NCBI GenBank assembly: GCA_022800315.1
Contig: JAAWQC010000003.1
Span: 41,837 to 105,836, forward strand
Source of the DNA: Clostridiales bacterium
GTDB lineage: Bacteria > Bacillota > Clostridia > Oscillospirales > Acutalibacteraceae
Direction of reading: 5' to 3'
Length of the DNA: 64,000 nt
Positions 7,684 through 25,383 of this stretch are shown piece by piece; position 1 is the first letter of the stretch, and every line of letters begins with the position of its first letter. The notes beneath the pieces are model-generated. The model was not told where the DNA came from. It was given only the letters and a program-made list of their open reading frames with translations, and searched no databases. Position numbers and translations under genes: made by a program.

Positions 7684-9460
7684 GGGGCTTACCTCCCTTC
7701 ACGGAGACTGCGGCGGCCGCCACGGCCGGGCCCTCGTCCTCGAGGTCGTTTTGCAGCAGGTAGGTTTCTCGGTAGTAGCCCGGCCGACGGATCAGTTCGT
7801 CATGGGTGCCGTGCTCCGCGATCCTGCCGTCCTTCAGGACAAGGATCTGGTCCGCGTCCTTCACCGAGCTGATACGCTGGGCGATGATGATCTTGGTGCA
7901 GTGATAAGGCAGGCGCTTCAGCTGTTTTTGTATGTAGGATTCGGTCTCCATATCCAGGGCAGAGGTGGTATCGTCCAGCACCAGGATCGACGGCTTCACC
8001 GCCATGGCGCGAGCCAGGGCGATCCGCTGCTTTTGCCCGCCGGACAGGCCCACCCCCCGTTCGCCCACGATGGTGTCATAGCCCTCGGGCATCTTCTCCA
8101 CAAATTCGTCGGCGTCGGCGCGGCGGGCGAAATCCTTCGCCTCCTCCACGGACAGGGCGGGGTCACCGAAGGCGATGTTCCCCTCCACCGTATCGGAAAA
8201 GAGGAACACATCCTGGGTCGCGGCGCCGATATGGCGGCGGAGGTCATTCAGCTGCCACAGCCGTACGTCGCAGTCGTCCACCAGCACGGTCCCCTTCTGC
8301 GGGTCGTAAAAGCGGGCCAGCAGCTGGGTCAGAGTGGTCTTCCCCGATCCGGTGGGGCCCATGACCGCCAGCGTCTGTCCCGGCTCCACCGTGAAGCTGA
8401 TATCCTCCAGCACCCTCACCGGCCCATGGGAGAAGGAGACTCCGCGGAACTCGATCTTCCCGCGGGAACGCGGGTGAGGCAGGGCGTCGGGCCGGTCGGC
8501 GATCAACGGTCTGGAATAGTAGACCTCGATGATCTTGTTGGCCGAAGCGCCGAACCGCTGCAAATCGTTGATCAGGGTGCCCAGGTTGCGCATGGGATTG
8601 GACAGCGCCCACGACAGCGAGGTGAAGATGGACAGCTCGCCCGCTGTGATCTCCCCCAGCATGATGAAGGCGCCGCCCACAAAGATGGTGATCACGGTCA
8701 TGGCATTGGCCAGCACCTCCATAAACGGGTAAAAGGTCAGCCACAGCTTGTTGATATCGAGGTTGGCGTCCCGATACCGCCGGTTGCACTGCTCGAACCG
8801 TTTCTTCTCGTGCTCCTCCCGTGCGAAGGCCTTGACCACCCGGTTGCCCGCGATATTCTCCTGCGCCGCGGTGTTTAGGTCGGCCAGGCGCTCCCGCATG
8901 CCGATGAACTTCGCCCGGGATTTTTTCTTGTACAGGCCGGTGACGATCAGCAGGAGCGGGGCCACCGCCGCCAGCGTCAGGGTCAGCTTCCAGCTGATGG
9001 TGAAGAACAGTATCAGGGTGGAAACGAACATGACCACGCAGTCGCACACCTGGTAGCACAGGTAGGCGACAAAGTGACGGCACCAGTCCAGATCGGCGGA
9101 CAGCCGCGTCATCAGGTCCCCTGTCCGGTTGCGGTCAAAAAACCGCAGCTCCTGATATTGGAGCACCTTGAACAGATGGACCCGCAGGTTATAGGTCATC
9201 TCCTGGGACGACCATTCGAAAAACATAATCATCAGGTACCGCAGCCCGATGCGCAGGCACTGTACCACCAGCATGGCGGCCAGGATGCCGATCAGGGGAT
9301 CGGGATTCTGCGCCACAATAACCTTGTCGATCAGCTCGGAGGTCAGTGTGGGATTGATCAGCAGCATGGTGCTGGTAAAGGCGGACAGAACCATCGCCGC
9401 CACGAACTGCACCCGCTGCTTGTGTCCGATATTTTTCCATAGCCAACGGATTTGGAACAT
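7670..9460 (-). CDS. ABC exporter half-transporter, degenerate-site subunit
   Basis: The 596-residue protein has a six-helix exporter domain and a nucleotide-binding domain with Walker A GPTGSGKTT at 368-376 and a canonical LSGGQ signature at 472-476. The catalytic Walker B Glu is replaced by Asp497, and the switch His by Gln528 (AQRIS). These changes mark the degenerate ATP site of heterodimeric exporters such as TM287/288 and show it pairs with the 612-residue product. The start follows GGAGGTGGAGGT. It is the first gene of the operon, behind the promoter at 9584-9611. Confidence 0.93.
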   Translation of the reverse strand: MFQIRWLWKNIGHKQRVQFVAAMVLSAFTSTMLLINPTLTSELIDKVIVAQNPDPLIGILAAMLVVQCLRIGLRYLMIMFFEWSSQEMTYNLRVHLFKVLQYQELRFFDRNRTGDLMTRLSADLDWCRHFVAYLCYQVCDCVVMFVSTLILFFTISWKLTLTLAAVAPLLLIVTGLYKKKSRAKFIGMRERLADLNTAAQENIAGNRVVKAFAREEHEKKRFEQCNRRYRDANLDINKLWLTFYPFMEVLANAMTVITIFVGGAFIMLGEITAGELSIFTSLSWALSNPMRNLGTLINDLQRFGASANKIIEVYYSRPLIADRPDALPHPRSRGKIEFRGVSFSHGPVRVLEDISFTVEPGQTLAVMGPTGSGKTTLTQLLARFYDPQKGTVLVDDCDVRLWQLNDLRRHIGAATQDVFLFSDTVEGNIAFGDPALSVEEAKDFARRADADEFVEKMPEGYDTIVGERGVGLSGGQKQRIALARAMAVKPSILVLDDTTSALDMETESYIQKQLKRLPYHCTKIIIAQRISSVKDADQILVLKDGRIAEHGTHDELIRRPGYYRETYLLQNDLEDEGPAVAAAAVSVKGGKPHGEE

Positions 9461-9583
9461 ACCTCCACCTCCTCATAGCGGTGAATTACCGAGGGCGCGC
9501 AGCCGCGTGCGCCCTCTGTTTTTTTCTTGTTCAGCCGGGCTTTAGAGAAAGTCCCGGAACGACGCCGACCAAACGTATTCCCC

Positions 9584-9611
9584 ATTATAGCGCCTGTTTT
9601 TTGTTTGTCTA
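9584..9611 (-). promoter_or_regulatory. Promoter of the ABC exporter operon
   Basis: On the minus strand, TAGACA (9606-9611) and TATAAT (9584-9589) are separated by 16 nt and lie about 125 nt before the first ABC gene. The rest of the 396-nt gap (9461-9856) holds only the terminator at 9750-9792. Confidence 0.65.
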
Positions 9612-9749
9612 CCCTGTTTGGAAAATTATTTGGGATTTTTGAAAAGAAATGTTTTGTGCCGCTGTATTATTCCATTTCCTTCTTTTTTGAGGAATCCGCT
9701 TCCCAGTGGTTTATCGTGAACCGGCTCGCAGAAACCCGATTTCTATATA

Positions 9750-9792
9750 AAAACGAGCATCGGAGAAGTCAATCTCCGGTGCTCGTTTTATA
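9750..9792 (-). terminator. Terminator after the XRE gene at 9857
   Basis: A 17-bp stem with one G-T pair (9750-9766 with 9773-9789) is flanked by A-runs and T-runs, so it can act in both directions. The gene reading towards it is the minus-strand XRE gene ending at 9857. Confidence 0.75.
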
Positions 9793-9856
9793 GTTTATGG
9801 ACAACTGCCCACGGCCACACTATTGATTCATTATGGATAGCAGAATTTAACGACGT

Positions 9857-10087
9857 TTAATCCTCTTCCAACAGTTTGCCCGGTGATATGCCGAGGACAT
9901 CCGCCATTTTAAAAAGTGTTTCCAATGATACGCCTCTTATCGTGCCCGTGCCTTCTACTTGAGCAAGAAAATTTACGCTTTTTCCTATCTTTTCAGCGAA
10001 AACCTCTTGAGTATATCCAGCCTTCTTGCGAAAATATGCAATTTTCAATCCCATCATCAAATATCGCTCAGGATAATCCGTTTTCAC
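9857..10087 (-). CDS. XRE-family transcription regulator
   Basis: The 76-residue protein is a single Cro/CI-type helix-turn-helix domain: LKIAYFRKKAGYTQEVFAEK is helix 1 and the start of the motif, KSVNFLAQVE the recognition part, and VSLETLFKMADVLGIS the last helices. It starts with GTG, with GGGAG seven nucleotides upstream. It is AT-richer than its surroundings and lies next to a field of intergenic hairpins, so it may be recently acquired. Its targets are unknown. Confidence 0.85.
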   Translation of the reverse strand: MKTDYPERYLMMGLKIAYFRKKAGYTQEVFAEKIGKSVNFLAQVEGTGTIRGVSLETLFKMADVLGISPGKLLEED

Positions 10088-10245
10088 GGCATCACTCCCT
10101 TTTCTTTCTATGCTACCAATAATCTCATTAAAATATAATTGCTTTCTATAGGTTAATTATTGACTTATAGTAAATGTTATGGTAGTGTATAAAAAGATAG
10201 GAATTATTATATAGAGTTTCTTTTTTCTCTGTCTTGCTCCGCAGG

Positions 10246-10540
10246 CACAGCTTTCTTTACGAAAAGAAAGCTGTGGGAAAGAATCGTCAGGGGGAACCTT
10301 TCAAACGGGTTCCCCCCTGAACCCCCTCCCCACCATGACCAGAGGCTACGCCTCTGGACTTCTGCTGGTCAAAAAAAGCAATAATCAAAGGTCGATCAGC
10401 CATCTGCGCGGTCAATAACGCGTTCCTTGCGATTATCGGGGGATTCTCAAGGGGGCGCGCTATAAACTCGTTGGACAACAACCGGCGCGCCTCCTTGAGT
10501 CCCTTTTGACTACTTTTCGGCGATTCGAAAAGTAGTCGCC
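10246..10540. repeat. Cluster of intergenic hairpin-forming palindromes
   Basis: The 504-nt gap between divergent small genes (10088-10591) contains at least five strong inverted repeats in a row. They are: 13 bp, 10246-10258 with 10263-10275; about 12 bp with a bulge, 10287-10298 with 10308-10320; 8 bp, 10339-10346 with 10350-10357; 15 bp with one mismatch, 10446-10460 with 10485-10499; and 12 bp, 10508-10519 with 10526-10537. No coding frame explains them. They resemble the mosaic palindromic intergenic elements found in many Ruminococcaceae genomes, but the family cannot be named here. Confidence 0.6.
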
Positions 10541-10591
10541 GCGCCGCGCGGGCGCACTGAAAATCGAAAACATAAAAACGGTGGTGATCCT

Positions 10592-10777
10592 ATGGAATGT
10601 GAAAACACCTTTTGTATCTATTGGGCAGACGAAGAATGCACCCTGAAAACCATTGCCTTGGATGATCGCGGCTGTTGTCAGGAATGCCTGTATATTCGGC
10701 TGACGGATCACGAGTTGGAGCAATACCGTGATAAAACCATTCGTTACTATGATAGGAAATATGACCATTGGGAATGA
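10592..10777 (+). CDS. Small cysteine-containing protein of unknown function
   Basis: A 61-residue acidic protein with four cysteines (residues 3, 8, 16 and a CCQEC cluster around 28-32), which could bind a metal. GGTGGTGAT lies just before the ATG, and the codon use looks like a real gene. It lies between the hairpin cluster and the tuf terminator, with no operon partner. I do not recognise a named family, though short cysteine-spaced proteins of this kind recur in Clostridia. Confidence 0.55.
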   Translation: MECENTFCIYWADEECTLKTIALDDRGCCQECLYIRLTDHELEQYRDKTIRYYDRKYDHWE

Positions 10778-10814
10778 CGAAAGGACAGAAAGGCTATCCA
10801 TCTTTAAATCCCAT

Positions 10815-10857
10815 TAAAAAACACCGGCGTGTCTGGAAATCCAGACACGCCGGTGTT
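10815..10857 (-). terminator. Terminator after tuf
   Basis: A perfect 17-bp stem (10820-10836 with 10841-10857) with an AAAT loop is followed on the minus strand by TTTTT, just after the tuf stop. It ends the rpoB-to-tuf gene series. Confidence 0.9.
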
Positions 10858-10888
10858 ATCAGATCTAACGATTCAAGTCAATTCCCGA

Positions 10889-12091
<1,203 letters not shown>

Positions 12092-12211
12092 TGTGGATAT
12101 CCTCCTTTTATAAACGCAATTTTTGTTTACATAAACTGGCTAAAACCCATTCTAACAAGTCCTGCGGCGGATTTCAAGGCTTTTGCGGTAAAATCCGTCA
12201 GACAAAACAGG

Positions 12212-14296
12212 TTAGTCCTCCGGGCGGGAGCGCTTGGAGATGATCGTCTCCGAAATGCTCTTGGGCAGCTCGGAATAATGGCTGGGCTCCATGCTGTACT
12301 GGCCGCGGCCCTGAGTGCGGGAGCGCAGGTCGGTAGCGTATCCGAACATCTCGGACAGCGGAACCTGAGCGGTGATCTCCTGGGCGCCGGTGATAGCTTC
12401 CATGCCCTGGATCATACCGCGGCGGGAGTTCAGGTCGCCGATAACGTCGCCCATGTATTCCTCGGGGACGATGACGACCACCTTCATGATCGGCTCCAGC
12501 AGAACCGGGTCCGCTTTTCGCATGGCCTCCTTGAAGGCCATGGAACCGGCGATCTTAAACGCCATTTCAGAGGAGTCGACCTCGTGGTACGAACCGTCGT
12601 ACAGCGTGACCTTCACGTCGACGACGTTGTAGCCGGCGAGAACGCCCGACTGCATGGCACCCTGGATACCCTGATCGACAGCGGGGATATACTCCTTCGG
12701 GATGGCACCGCCGACGACGGCGTTGACGAATTCGTAACCCTTGCCCACCTCGTTGGGCTCCAGCTTGATCTTGACGTGGCCGTACTGGCCGCGGCCGCCG
12801 GACTGGCGGGCGTATTTGTGGTCCACATCCGCCAGCTTGCGTACGGTTTCCTTGTAGGCAACCTGCGGGGCGCCGACATTGGCTTCCACCTTGAACTCGC
12901 GGAGCAGACGGTCGACGATGATCTCCAGATGGAGCTCGCCCATACCGGCGATGATGGTCTGGCCGGTCTCCTCATCGGTGTAAGTGCGGAAAGTCGGGTC
13001 CTCTTCGGCCAGCTTTGCCAGCGCGACGCCCATTTTTTCCTGGCCGGCCTTGGTCTTCGGCTCGATAGCCACGCGGATAACCGGCTCGGGGAATTCCATG
13101 GACTCGAGGATAACCGGGTTCTTTTCATCGCACAGGGAATCACCGGTGGTGGTATTCTTCAGTCCCACGGCGGCGGCAATATCGCCGGCGTAAACAACCT
13201 CGATATCCTTCCGGTGGTTCGAATGCATCTGCAGGATACGGCCCAGGCGCTCGGTGTTGTTCTTGTTGGCGTTGAACACCGCAGAACCGGCGGCCACCGT
13301 GCCGGAATACACGCGGAAGAAGCACAGCTTGCCCACGAACGGGTCGGTGGCAATCTTGAACGCCAGCGCCGCGAAGGGTTCGGTGTCGGACGAATGGCGC
13401 TCCACCTCTTCCTCGGTATCGGGGTTGATACCCTTTATAGCGGGAACATCGGTGGGAGAGGGCATAAAGTCCACGATGGCGTCCAGCAGCTTCTGCACGC
13501 CCTTGTTCTTGTAGGACGTGCCGCAGGTGACGGGAACCATGTTGTTGGCAAGGGTCGCCTTACGGATACAGGACTTGATCTCGTCAATGGTCAGCTCTTC
13601 GCCAGCGAAGTATTTCTCCATCAGGGCGTCGTCCTGTTCGGCGACCGCCTCGATGAGGGCGTCGTGGTATTCCTGCGCCTTGTCCTTCATGTCGTCGGGA
13701 ATATCCTCTACACGGATATCCTTGCCCACGTCGTCGTAATAGACATAGGCCTTCATCTCCACCAGGTCGATGATACCCTTGAAGGTATCCTCAGCGCCGA
13801 TGGGCAGCTGGATCGGGACGGCGTTGCACTTGAGCCGTTCCTTCATCATCATGACCACGCGATAAAAATCGGCGCCCATGATGTCCATCTTGTTGACATA
13901 GGCCATACGCGGGACCTGATATTTATCAGCCTGGCGCCAAACGGTCTCAGACTGAGGCTCGACGCCGCCCTTGGCGCAGAAAACGGTGACCGAACCGTCG
14001 AGGACGCGGAGCGAACGCTCCACCTCCACGGTGAAGTCCACGTGGCCGGGGGTGTCGATGATGTTGATGCGGTGGTCTTTCCAGAAACAGGTGGTGGCGG
14101 CGGAGGTGATGGTGATACCACGCTCCTGTTCCTGCGCCATCCAGTCCATAGTGGCGGCGCCGTCGTGGGTTTCGCCGAGCTTATGGTTGATGCCGGTATA
14201 AAACAGGATACGTTCGGTCGTCGTGGTTTTACCCGCGTCGATGTGCGCCATGATACCGATGTTTCTGGTAAGCTCCAGGGGTACTTGCCTTGCCAT
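12212..14296 (-). CDS. fusA: Elongation factor G
   Basis: EF-G drives translocation and, with RRF, ribosome recycling. The 694-residue length and five-domain layout are standard: G1 AHIDAGKT at 17-24, DTPGHVDF (G3) and NKMD (G4) in domain I, and the GGRGQYGH segment in domain IV. AGGAGG lies just before the ATG. Gene order with rpsG and tuf is the conserved str-operon order. Confidence 0.99.
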   Translation of the reverse strand: MARQVPLELTRNIGIMAHIDAGKTTTTERILFYTGINHKLGETHDGAATMDWMAQEQERGITITSAATTCFWKDHRINIIDTPGHVDFTVEVERSLRVLDGSVTVFCAKGGVEPQSETVWRQADKYQVPRMAYVNKMDIMGADFYRVVMMMKERLKCNAVPIQLPIGAEDTFKGIIDLVEMKAYVYYDDVGKDIRVEDIPDDMKDKAQEYHDALIEAVAEQDDALMEKYFAGEELTIDEIKSCIRKATLANNMVPVTCGTSYKNKGVQKLLDAIVDFMPSPTDVPAIKGINPDTEEEVERHSSDTEPFAALAFKIATDPFVGKLCFFRVYSGTVAAGSAVFNANKNNTERLGRILQMHSNHRKDIEVVYAGDIAAAVGLKNTTTGDSLCDEKNPVILESMEFPEPVIRVAIEPKTKAGQEKMGVALAKLAEEDPTFRTYTDEETGQTIIAGMGELHLEIIVDRLLREFKVEANVGAPQVAYKETVRKLADVDHKYARQSGGRGQYGHVKIKLEPNEVGKGYEFVNAVVGGAIPKEYIPAVDQGIQGAMQSGVLAGYNVVDVKVTLYDGSYHEVDSSEMAFKIAGSMAFKEAMRKADPVLLEPIMKVVVIVPEEYMGDVIGDLNSRRGMIQGMEAITGAQEITAQVPLSEMFGYATDLRSRTQGRGQYSMEPSHYSELPKSISETIISKRSRPED

Positions 14297-14429
14297 GAAT
14301 GTCCTCCTAACTATCCAAACGCGGCGGCAGCGGGGCTGCTGCCGCGCTGGGAAATGACGGGCCCAACGCCCCTCATATCAAAAAGGTGTAAAACGGGCAT
14401 CGCATCCGCCTTTTCGGATACGAGGGGTG

Positions 14430-14459
14430 AAACGCCGGGAAAGCGATTTCCCGGCGTTT
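14430..14459 (-). terminator. Hairpin between rpsG and fusA, possible attenuator
   Basis: A perfect 13-bp stem (14430-14442 with 14447-14459) with a 4-nt loop lies 32 nt after the rpsG stop. No T-run follows on the minus strand, so it may be a processing or partial-termination site rather than a full terminator. A second GC-rich hairpin lies near 14322-14347. Confidence 0.45.
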
Positions 14460-14490
14460 CCTTACATGAGCGCCGGTCGATGTTGTGAGT

Positions 14491-14961
14491 TTACCACCTG
14501 TAATGGGCAAAGGCGCGGTTGGCCTCGGCCATCTTGTGCGTATCCTCGCGCTTCTTCGCCGCGCCGCCGTTGCCGGCAACGGCGTCCATGATCTCAGCGG
14601 CCAGGCGCTCTCTCATGGTCCGTTCCGAACGGGAGCGGGAATAGGCGGTCATCCACCGCAGACCCAGGGTCTGACGGCGTTCCGGGCGCACTTCCATCGG
14701 CACCTGGTAGGTTGCGCCGCCGACACGGCGGGCCTTGACCTCCAGCTCGGGCATGACGTTTTCCATCGCCTGCTCAAAAACCTCCAGGGGGTCCTTTTCG
14801 GTTTTTTCACGGATGATGTCGAACGCACCGTAGACGATTTTCTGGGCTACGCCCCTCTTGCCGTCTACCATGATGTTGTTGATGAGTCTGGTTACCAGTT
14901 TGGAATTGTAAAGCGGGTCAGGCAAAACATCGCGTTTTGCTACGGAACCTCTTCTCGGCAC
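14491..14961 (-). CDS. rpsG: 30S ribosomal protein S7
   Basis: S7 binds the 3' major domain of 16S rRNA and nucleates assembly of the small-subunit head. From the GTG at 14961 the protein is 156 residues, the standard length, beginning [19 protein letters not shown] after the initiator. GAAGGAGGG lies 7 nt before this GTG. An upstream in-frame ATG at 14994 would overlap the ribosome binding site and add an 11-residue extension, and is rejected. Confidence 0.98.
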   Translation of the reverse strand: MPRRGSVAKRDVLPDPLYNSKLVTRLINNIMVDGKRGVAQKIVYGAFDIIREKTEKDPLEVFEQAMENVMPELEVKARRVGGATYQVPMEVRPERRQTLGLRWMTAYSRSRSERTMRERLAAEIMDAVAGNGGAAKKREDTHKMAEANRAFAHYRW

Positions 14962-15163
14962 TTTACTTCCCTCCTTCACATAATATGAATTCACAGGTAC
15001 TCGAAAGACACCTGCCGCCCGTCATGGACAGACGGCCCCCCGCCCGCGTGATAACGGGCGGATTTCTCCCGTCGGCCGCACAGAGGCCCTCTATATCAAT
15101 AGAAAGCCGCCGCCGCGGTTTCGGCAAACCGTAAACCGCGTTCCAGCCGCATTTGAAATTGTC

Positions 15164-15592
15164 TTACTTCTTGGCCGCTCCGGCCTTGGGACGCTTGGCG
15201 CCGTACTTGGAACGGGCCTGCATACGGCCGGAAACACCCTGCGCATCGAGGGTGCCGCGGACGATGTGGTAACGGGTACCAGGCAGGTCCTTGACACGGC
15301 CGCCGCGGATCAGAACCACGCTGTGCTCCTGCAGGTTGTGGCCTTCGCCGGGAATGTAGGACGTAACCTCAATTCCGTTGGACAGACGCACACGGGCGAC
15401 CTTACGCAGAGCCGAGTTCGGCTTCTTCGGGGTCGACGTTTTCACCACGGTGCACACGCCGCGCTTCTGGGGAGAGTTCTGGTCGATCGGAATGCGTTTT
15501 TTGGAGTTCCACCCCTTCAGCAGAGCCGGAGCCTTCGCCTTCTTCTCCATGACCTTTCTTCCCTTGCGTACGAGCTGGTTAAAGGTAGGCAA
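15164..15592 (-). CDS. rpsL: 30S ribosomal protein S12
   Basis: S12 sits at the decoding centre. The 142-residue protein starts [12 protein letters not shown] and contains [11 protein letters not shown], where mutations of the first Lys confer streptomycin resistance; here the sequence is wild type. The second resistance region (GGRVKDLPG) is also wild type. It lies 202 nt upstream of rpsG in transcription order. Confidence 0.99.
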   Translation of the reverse strand: MPTFNQLVRKGRKVMEKKAKAPALLKGWNSKKRIPIDQNSPQKRGVCTVVKTSTPKKPNSALRKVARVRLSNGIEVTSYIPGEGHNLQEHSVVLIRGGRVKDLPGTRYHIVRGTLDAQGVSGRMQARSKYGAKRPKAGAAKK

Positions 15593-15674
15593 TCATAACA
15601 CCTCCTGTATATAGAATATATCCAAAGGAGCGTTCCCTGAAGGGGAACCCTCCCTGAGACCAAAATAAAAAGGA

Positions 15675-15941
15675 TTATCCGGGCTTCATCTCCGCGGCGG
15701 CCGCGCAGCGGACCTTCAGTCCACACTGCGCGCCCAATGCCTTCATGGTGGGGACCGTGACGATCTCCACCCCGGCTGAACGGGCGGCCTCCTCTACCGT
15801 ACGGGTCAAAGGCACGCCCTCCCCCGTTCCGTGACGGCGGTCCTCCCCCGCATCCCCCGCGATGAAAACGCGGACGGCCCGCCCCTCCCGAAGGGCGCGG
15901 AGCGTTTCGCGGACACCGGGACACATCCGGGGATTGGACAT
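15675..15941 (-). CDS. L7Ae-family ribosomal/K-turn RNA-binding protein
   Basis: The 88-residue protein has the L7Ae/L30e-type fold pattern: LREGRAVRVFIAGDAGE for the first helix and strand, then VEIVTVPTMKALGAQCGL near the C-terminus. In Firmicutes the gene between rpoC and rpsL encodes such a protein (YbxF of Bacillus subtilis), which binds kink-turn RNA. I chose ATG 15941 since GAGGTG lies 6 nt upstream; a GTG at 15950 overlaps that site. Position and fold agree. The residues after AAAAEMK are a short variable tail. Confidence 0.85.
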   Translation of the reverse strand: MSNPRMCPGVRETLRALREGRAVRVFIAGDAGEDRRHGTGEGVPLTRTVEEAARSAGVEIVTVPTMKALGAQCGLKVRCAAAAEMKPG

Positions 15942-16091
15942 ACGCGTCACCTCATAAAGTCGGCTGAGTCCCGTCCCGGAGCCAGCCGGGACGGGAAATA
16001 TTCAACCAAAACAGCGCCCGCGCCGGAATTGCCGGCATTTTTGGGGGACAAGTCCGCCGCAACGCACACCGGGCCTAGTTTACCACCGCTG

Positions 16092-19808
<3,717 letters not shown>

Positions 19809-19865
19809 ATAGTATTGACCATACCTTTCCGATGTAGTGGACTTCGGCAATTACGTCGGTCTGCC

Positions 19866-23594
<3,729 letters not shown>

Positions 23595-23926
23595 AGGCTC
23601 GATCACTCCTGTATTCATATTCGGAACTTCTGTTTCTCTTGCCATTCCACGGTGACGCTGTGCCGCCGATATAAGGGCAGTCTTTACGCCCAATCATATC
23701 AGGAGGCCTGATACAGCCGGCGGATCACGGGGCGGAAAGCAGCCGGGGGAATCCGGAACCCCTCCCCCCACCAGCGCCGTATCCGGCGAACGGCAACGCG
23801 GACGAAGCCCCTTCCCGCAGCGGAACGCCGCCGCAGGATTTTTTGCCCGTCCTCTTGCCAATTTCGTCCGGTTATGCTATACTTGTTACGGTATTGGGAC
23901 ATGTTCCGATGATTATGCAGTATACT

Positions 23927-23955
23927 ATGATACAGTAAAGGTAGTGGCTTGTCAA
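23927..23955 (-). promoter_or_regulatory. Strong promoter of the rpoB operon
   Basis: On the minus strand a perfect TTGACA (23950-23955) and TATCAT (23927-23932) are separated by exactly 17 nt. The expected start near 23920 leaves a leader of about 325 nt before rpoB. The ribosomal genes rplKAJL, often upstream of rpoB, are absent here. Confidence 0.8.
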
Positions 23956-24135
23956 TCGCGTTTTGCGAATTGGCGGCTTTTTTTATGTTCTTTTTGAATT
24001 ATGTGGCATTCAGCCACGTTCTTTGTGCACAATTTCAACCAGCAGGGTCAGGAACGCCCGGAGCCGTTGGACTATATTTCGCTATAACACCTCAAAAAGC
24101 TTCTTCACGTTTTTCGGATGAATTTCAAAAAGCCC

Positions 24136-24164
24136 TCGTCAAAACGGCGCCGCTCTGCTATAAT
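24136..24164 (+). promoter_or_regulatory. Promoter of the lipoprotein gene at 24211
   Basis: An extended -10 (TGCTATAAT, hexamer 24159-24164) has a 4/6 match to -35 (TCGTCA, 24136-24141) at 17-nt spacing, 47 nt before the start codon. The rest of the 616-nt gap (23595-24210) is the rpoB leader and its promoter. Confidence 0.6.
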
Positions 24165-24210
24165 CGAACCGATAGCAAACCCGACCAACGGTTTGGAAAG
24201 AGGGATTCTG

Positions 24211-24783
24211 ATGTCGAAGGCTTTCGCAGCCGTCAAACGACGGCTGGCCCCCGCCGTGCTCGCTTGCTGCGCGGCGCTTCTCCTGTCCTCCTGTTCCGTT
24301 TCCCGCCGGGCGGAGACGCTCCCCGTCTACACCGACGCGGTGGAGGCATATCTGGAGTACGACGGCCCGGACAGCATCCTCCACCTGAGCGCGTCGGAAC
24401 AGCGCCGGAATCCCGGCCTGTCCTTCAGCACCGCTGCGATTCTGCGCACCGAAAAGCAGGGGGAGGAACTGTCCCTGTATATCGGGTATTATCTGGGCGT
24501 TTACCAGCCGGACGGCACCAACCTGCGGGAATCCAGCCGCGCCTCCGGCGCCGCGGTGGTCAAGGCGCGGCAGCTGGCCGACGGCATCGAGATCACCGAT
24601 TTTCAGCAGCCCACGGCGGAAACCTACGACGCTTTCGCCGCGGACTTTCAGGAGAAAAGCGAGGTCAATGTGGATATCCTCCTGAACGACACGGCGTTTT
24701 TAAACGACCTGAAGAACATCAACCGGGAGCGGGTCAAGGAATTTTACCACCTGCCGGAGGACGCCCACGTCGGCTCGCGGTAA
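24211..24783 (+). CDS. Lipoprotein of unknown function
   Basis: The 190-residue protein has a typical lipoprotein signal: Arg/Lys-rich start, hydrophobic core, lipobox LSSC with Cys28. The mature part (about 160 residues) would lie outside the membrane; I do not recognise a domain. AGAGGGATT lies before the ATG at 24211; a longer reading from 24118 would cover the promoter and is rejected. The gene is divergent from rpoB and monocistronic, with its own promoter and terminator. Confidence 0.75.
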   Translation: MSKAFAAVKRRLAPAVLACCAALLLSSCSVSRRAETLPVYTDAVEAYLEYDGPDSILHLSASEQRRNPGLSFSTAAILRTEKQGEELSLYIGYYLGVYQPDGTNLRESSRASGAAVVKARQLADGIEITDFQQPTAETYDAFAADFQEKSEVNVDILLNDTAFLNDLKNINRERVKEFYHLPEDAHVGSR

Positions 24784-24800
24784 TACCGCACTAGAAGAAA

Positions 24801-24829
24801 CGGGAGGAACGTTGTTCCTCCCGCTTTTT
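24801..24829 (+). terminator. Terminator after the lipoprotein gene
   Basis: A perfect 10-bp stem (24801-24810 with 24814-24823) is followed by CTTTTTAAT, 17 nt after the stop. Confidence 0.85.
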
Positions 24830-24865
24830 AATATCCGTATGGGTATGCCTTTTTATCAGACACTG

Positions 24866-25342
24866 CTATTTGATATTCCCTTTATCGGGCGCCACGCCGT
24901 AAAAATACGCGGAAATCCTGCCATCCACAGGTTCCGTATAGTATAGCTGGGCCCACGGTTTACCGTTATAATATAGGTCACCCACTGCCTCTATGTCGTC
25001 AGGAGCTCCGCCCTTATAGCCAATCTCATATTTCCAGGCCTCGCTGAACATCGAGTGGAAGTCGGCTTCAGGCACCGAAAAATATACCTCAATAAAGGGG
25101 TCCCGCAGGGAGAATTCCATCTGTCCCGATTCGAATTCCGCGGAATCCGGTATTTCCAGCTCATAACGTTCCCGCAGCATATCCTTGAGCGCGTCGGAAA
25201 AACCCTCGTTGATGGGGATGGGCTCGCTGCCCAGTATCCACTCACAGCCGGATAAAAGTGAAACGATGGCGAACAGGCAGAACGACAGGAAAATAACCCG
25301 GCGCAGCTTTTGCCGAACCTCACTTTTTGCCGTGATAACCAA
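24866..25342 (-). CDS. Lipoprotein of unknown function
   Basis: This 158-residue product has a positively charged N-terminus, a hydrophobic core and lipobox LSGC at 30-33, so it should be an exported lipoprotein with a mature part of about 125 residues. The start is uncertain: TTG at 25342 directly abuts AAGGAG, too close for ideal initiation, but there is no better in-frame codon. The acidic mature part shows no domain I recognise. It lies 41 nt after the membrane-anchored gene at 25384, probably in the same operon. Confidence 0.65.
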   Translation of the reverse strand: MVITAKSEVRQKLRRVIFLSFCLFAIVSLLSGCEWILGSEPIPINEGFSDALKDMLRERYELEIPDSAEFESGQMEFSLRDPFIEVYFSVPEADFHSMFSEAWKYEIGYKGGAPDDIEAVGDLYYNGKPWAQLYYTEPVDGRISAYFYGVAPDKGNIK

Positions 25343-25383
25343 CTCCTTCCCGCCCTTTCGCGCACACTCTCCCGGATACCCTT

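Noticed and set aside
5770..7872. Long open frame antisense to the ABC exporter subunit
   Set aside because: Shadow of the exporter gene, low complexity in His/Gln/Gly, no start signal.
9527..9793. 88-codon frame between the ABC operon and the XRE gene
   Set aside because: It runs over the operon promoter and through a terminator stem, and lacks a ribosome binding site.
23699..23902. 67-codon frame in the rpoB leader
   Set aside because: The only purine-rich stretch is 2 nt from the start codon, the product is Arg-rich without pattern, and leader structure explains the sequence as well.
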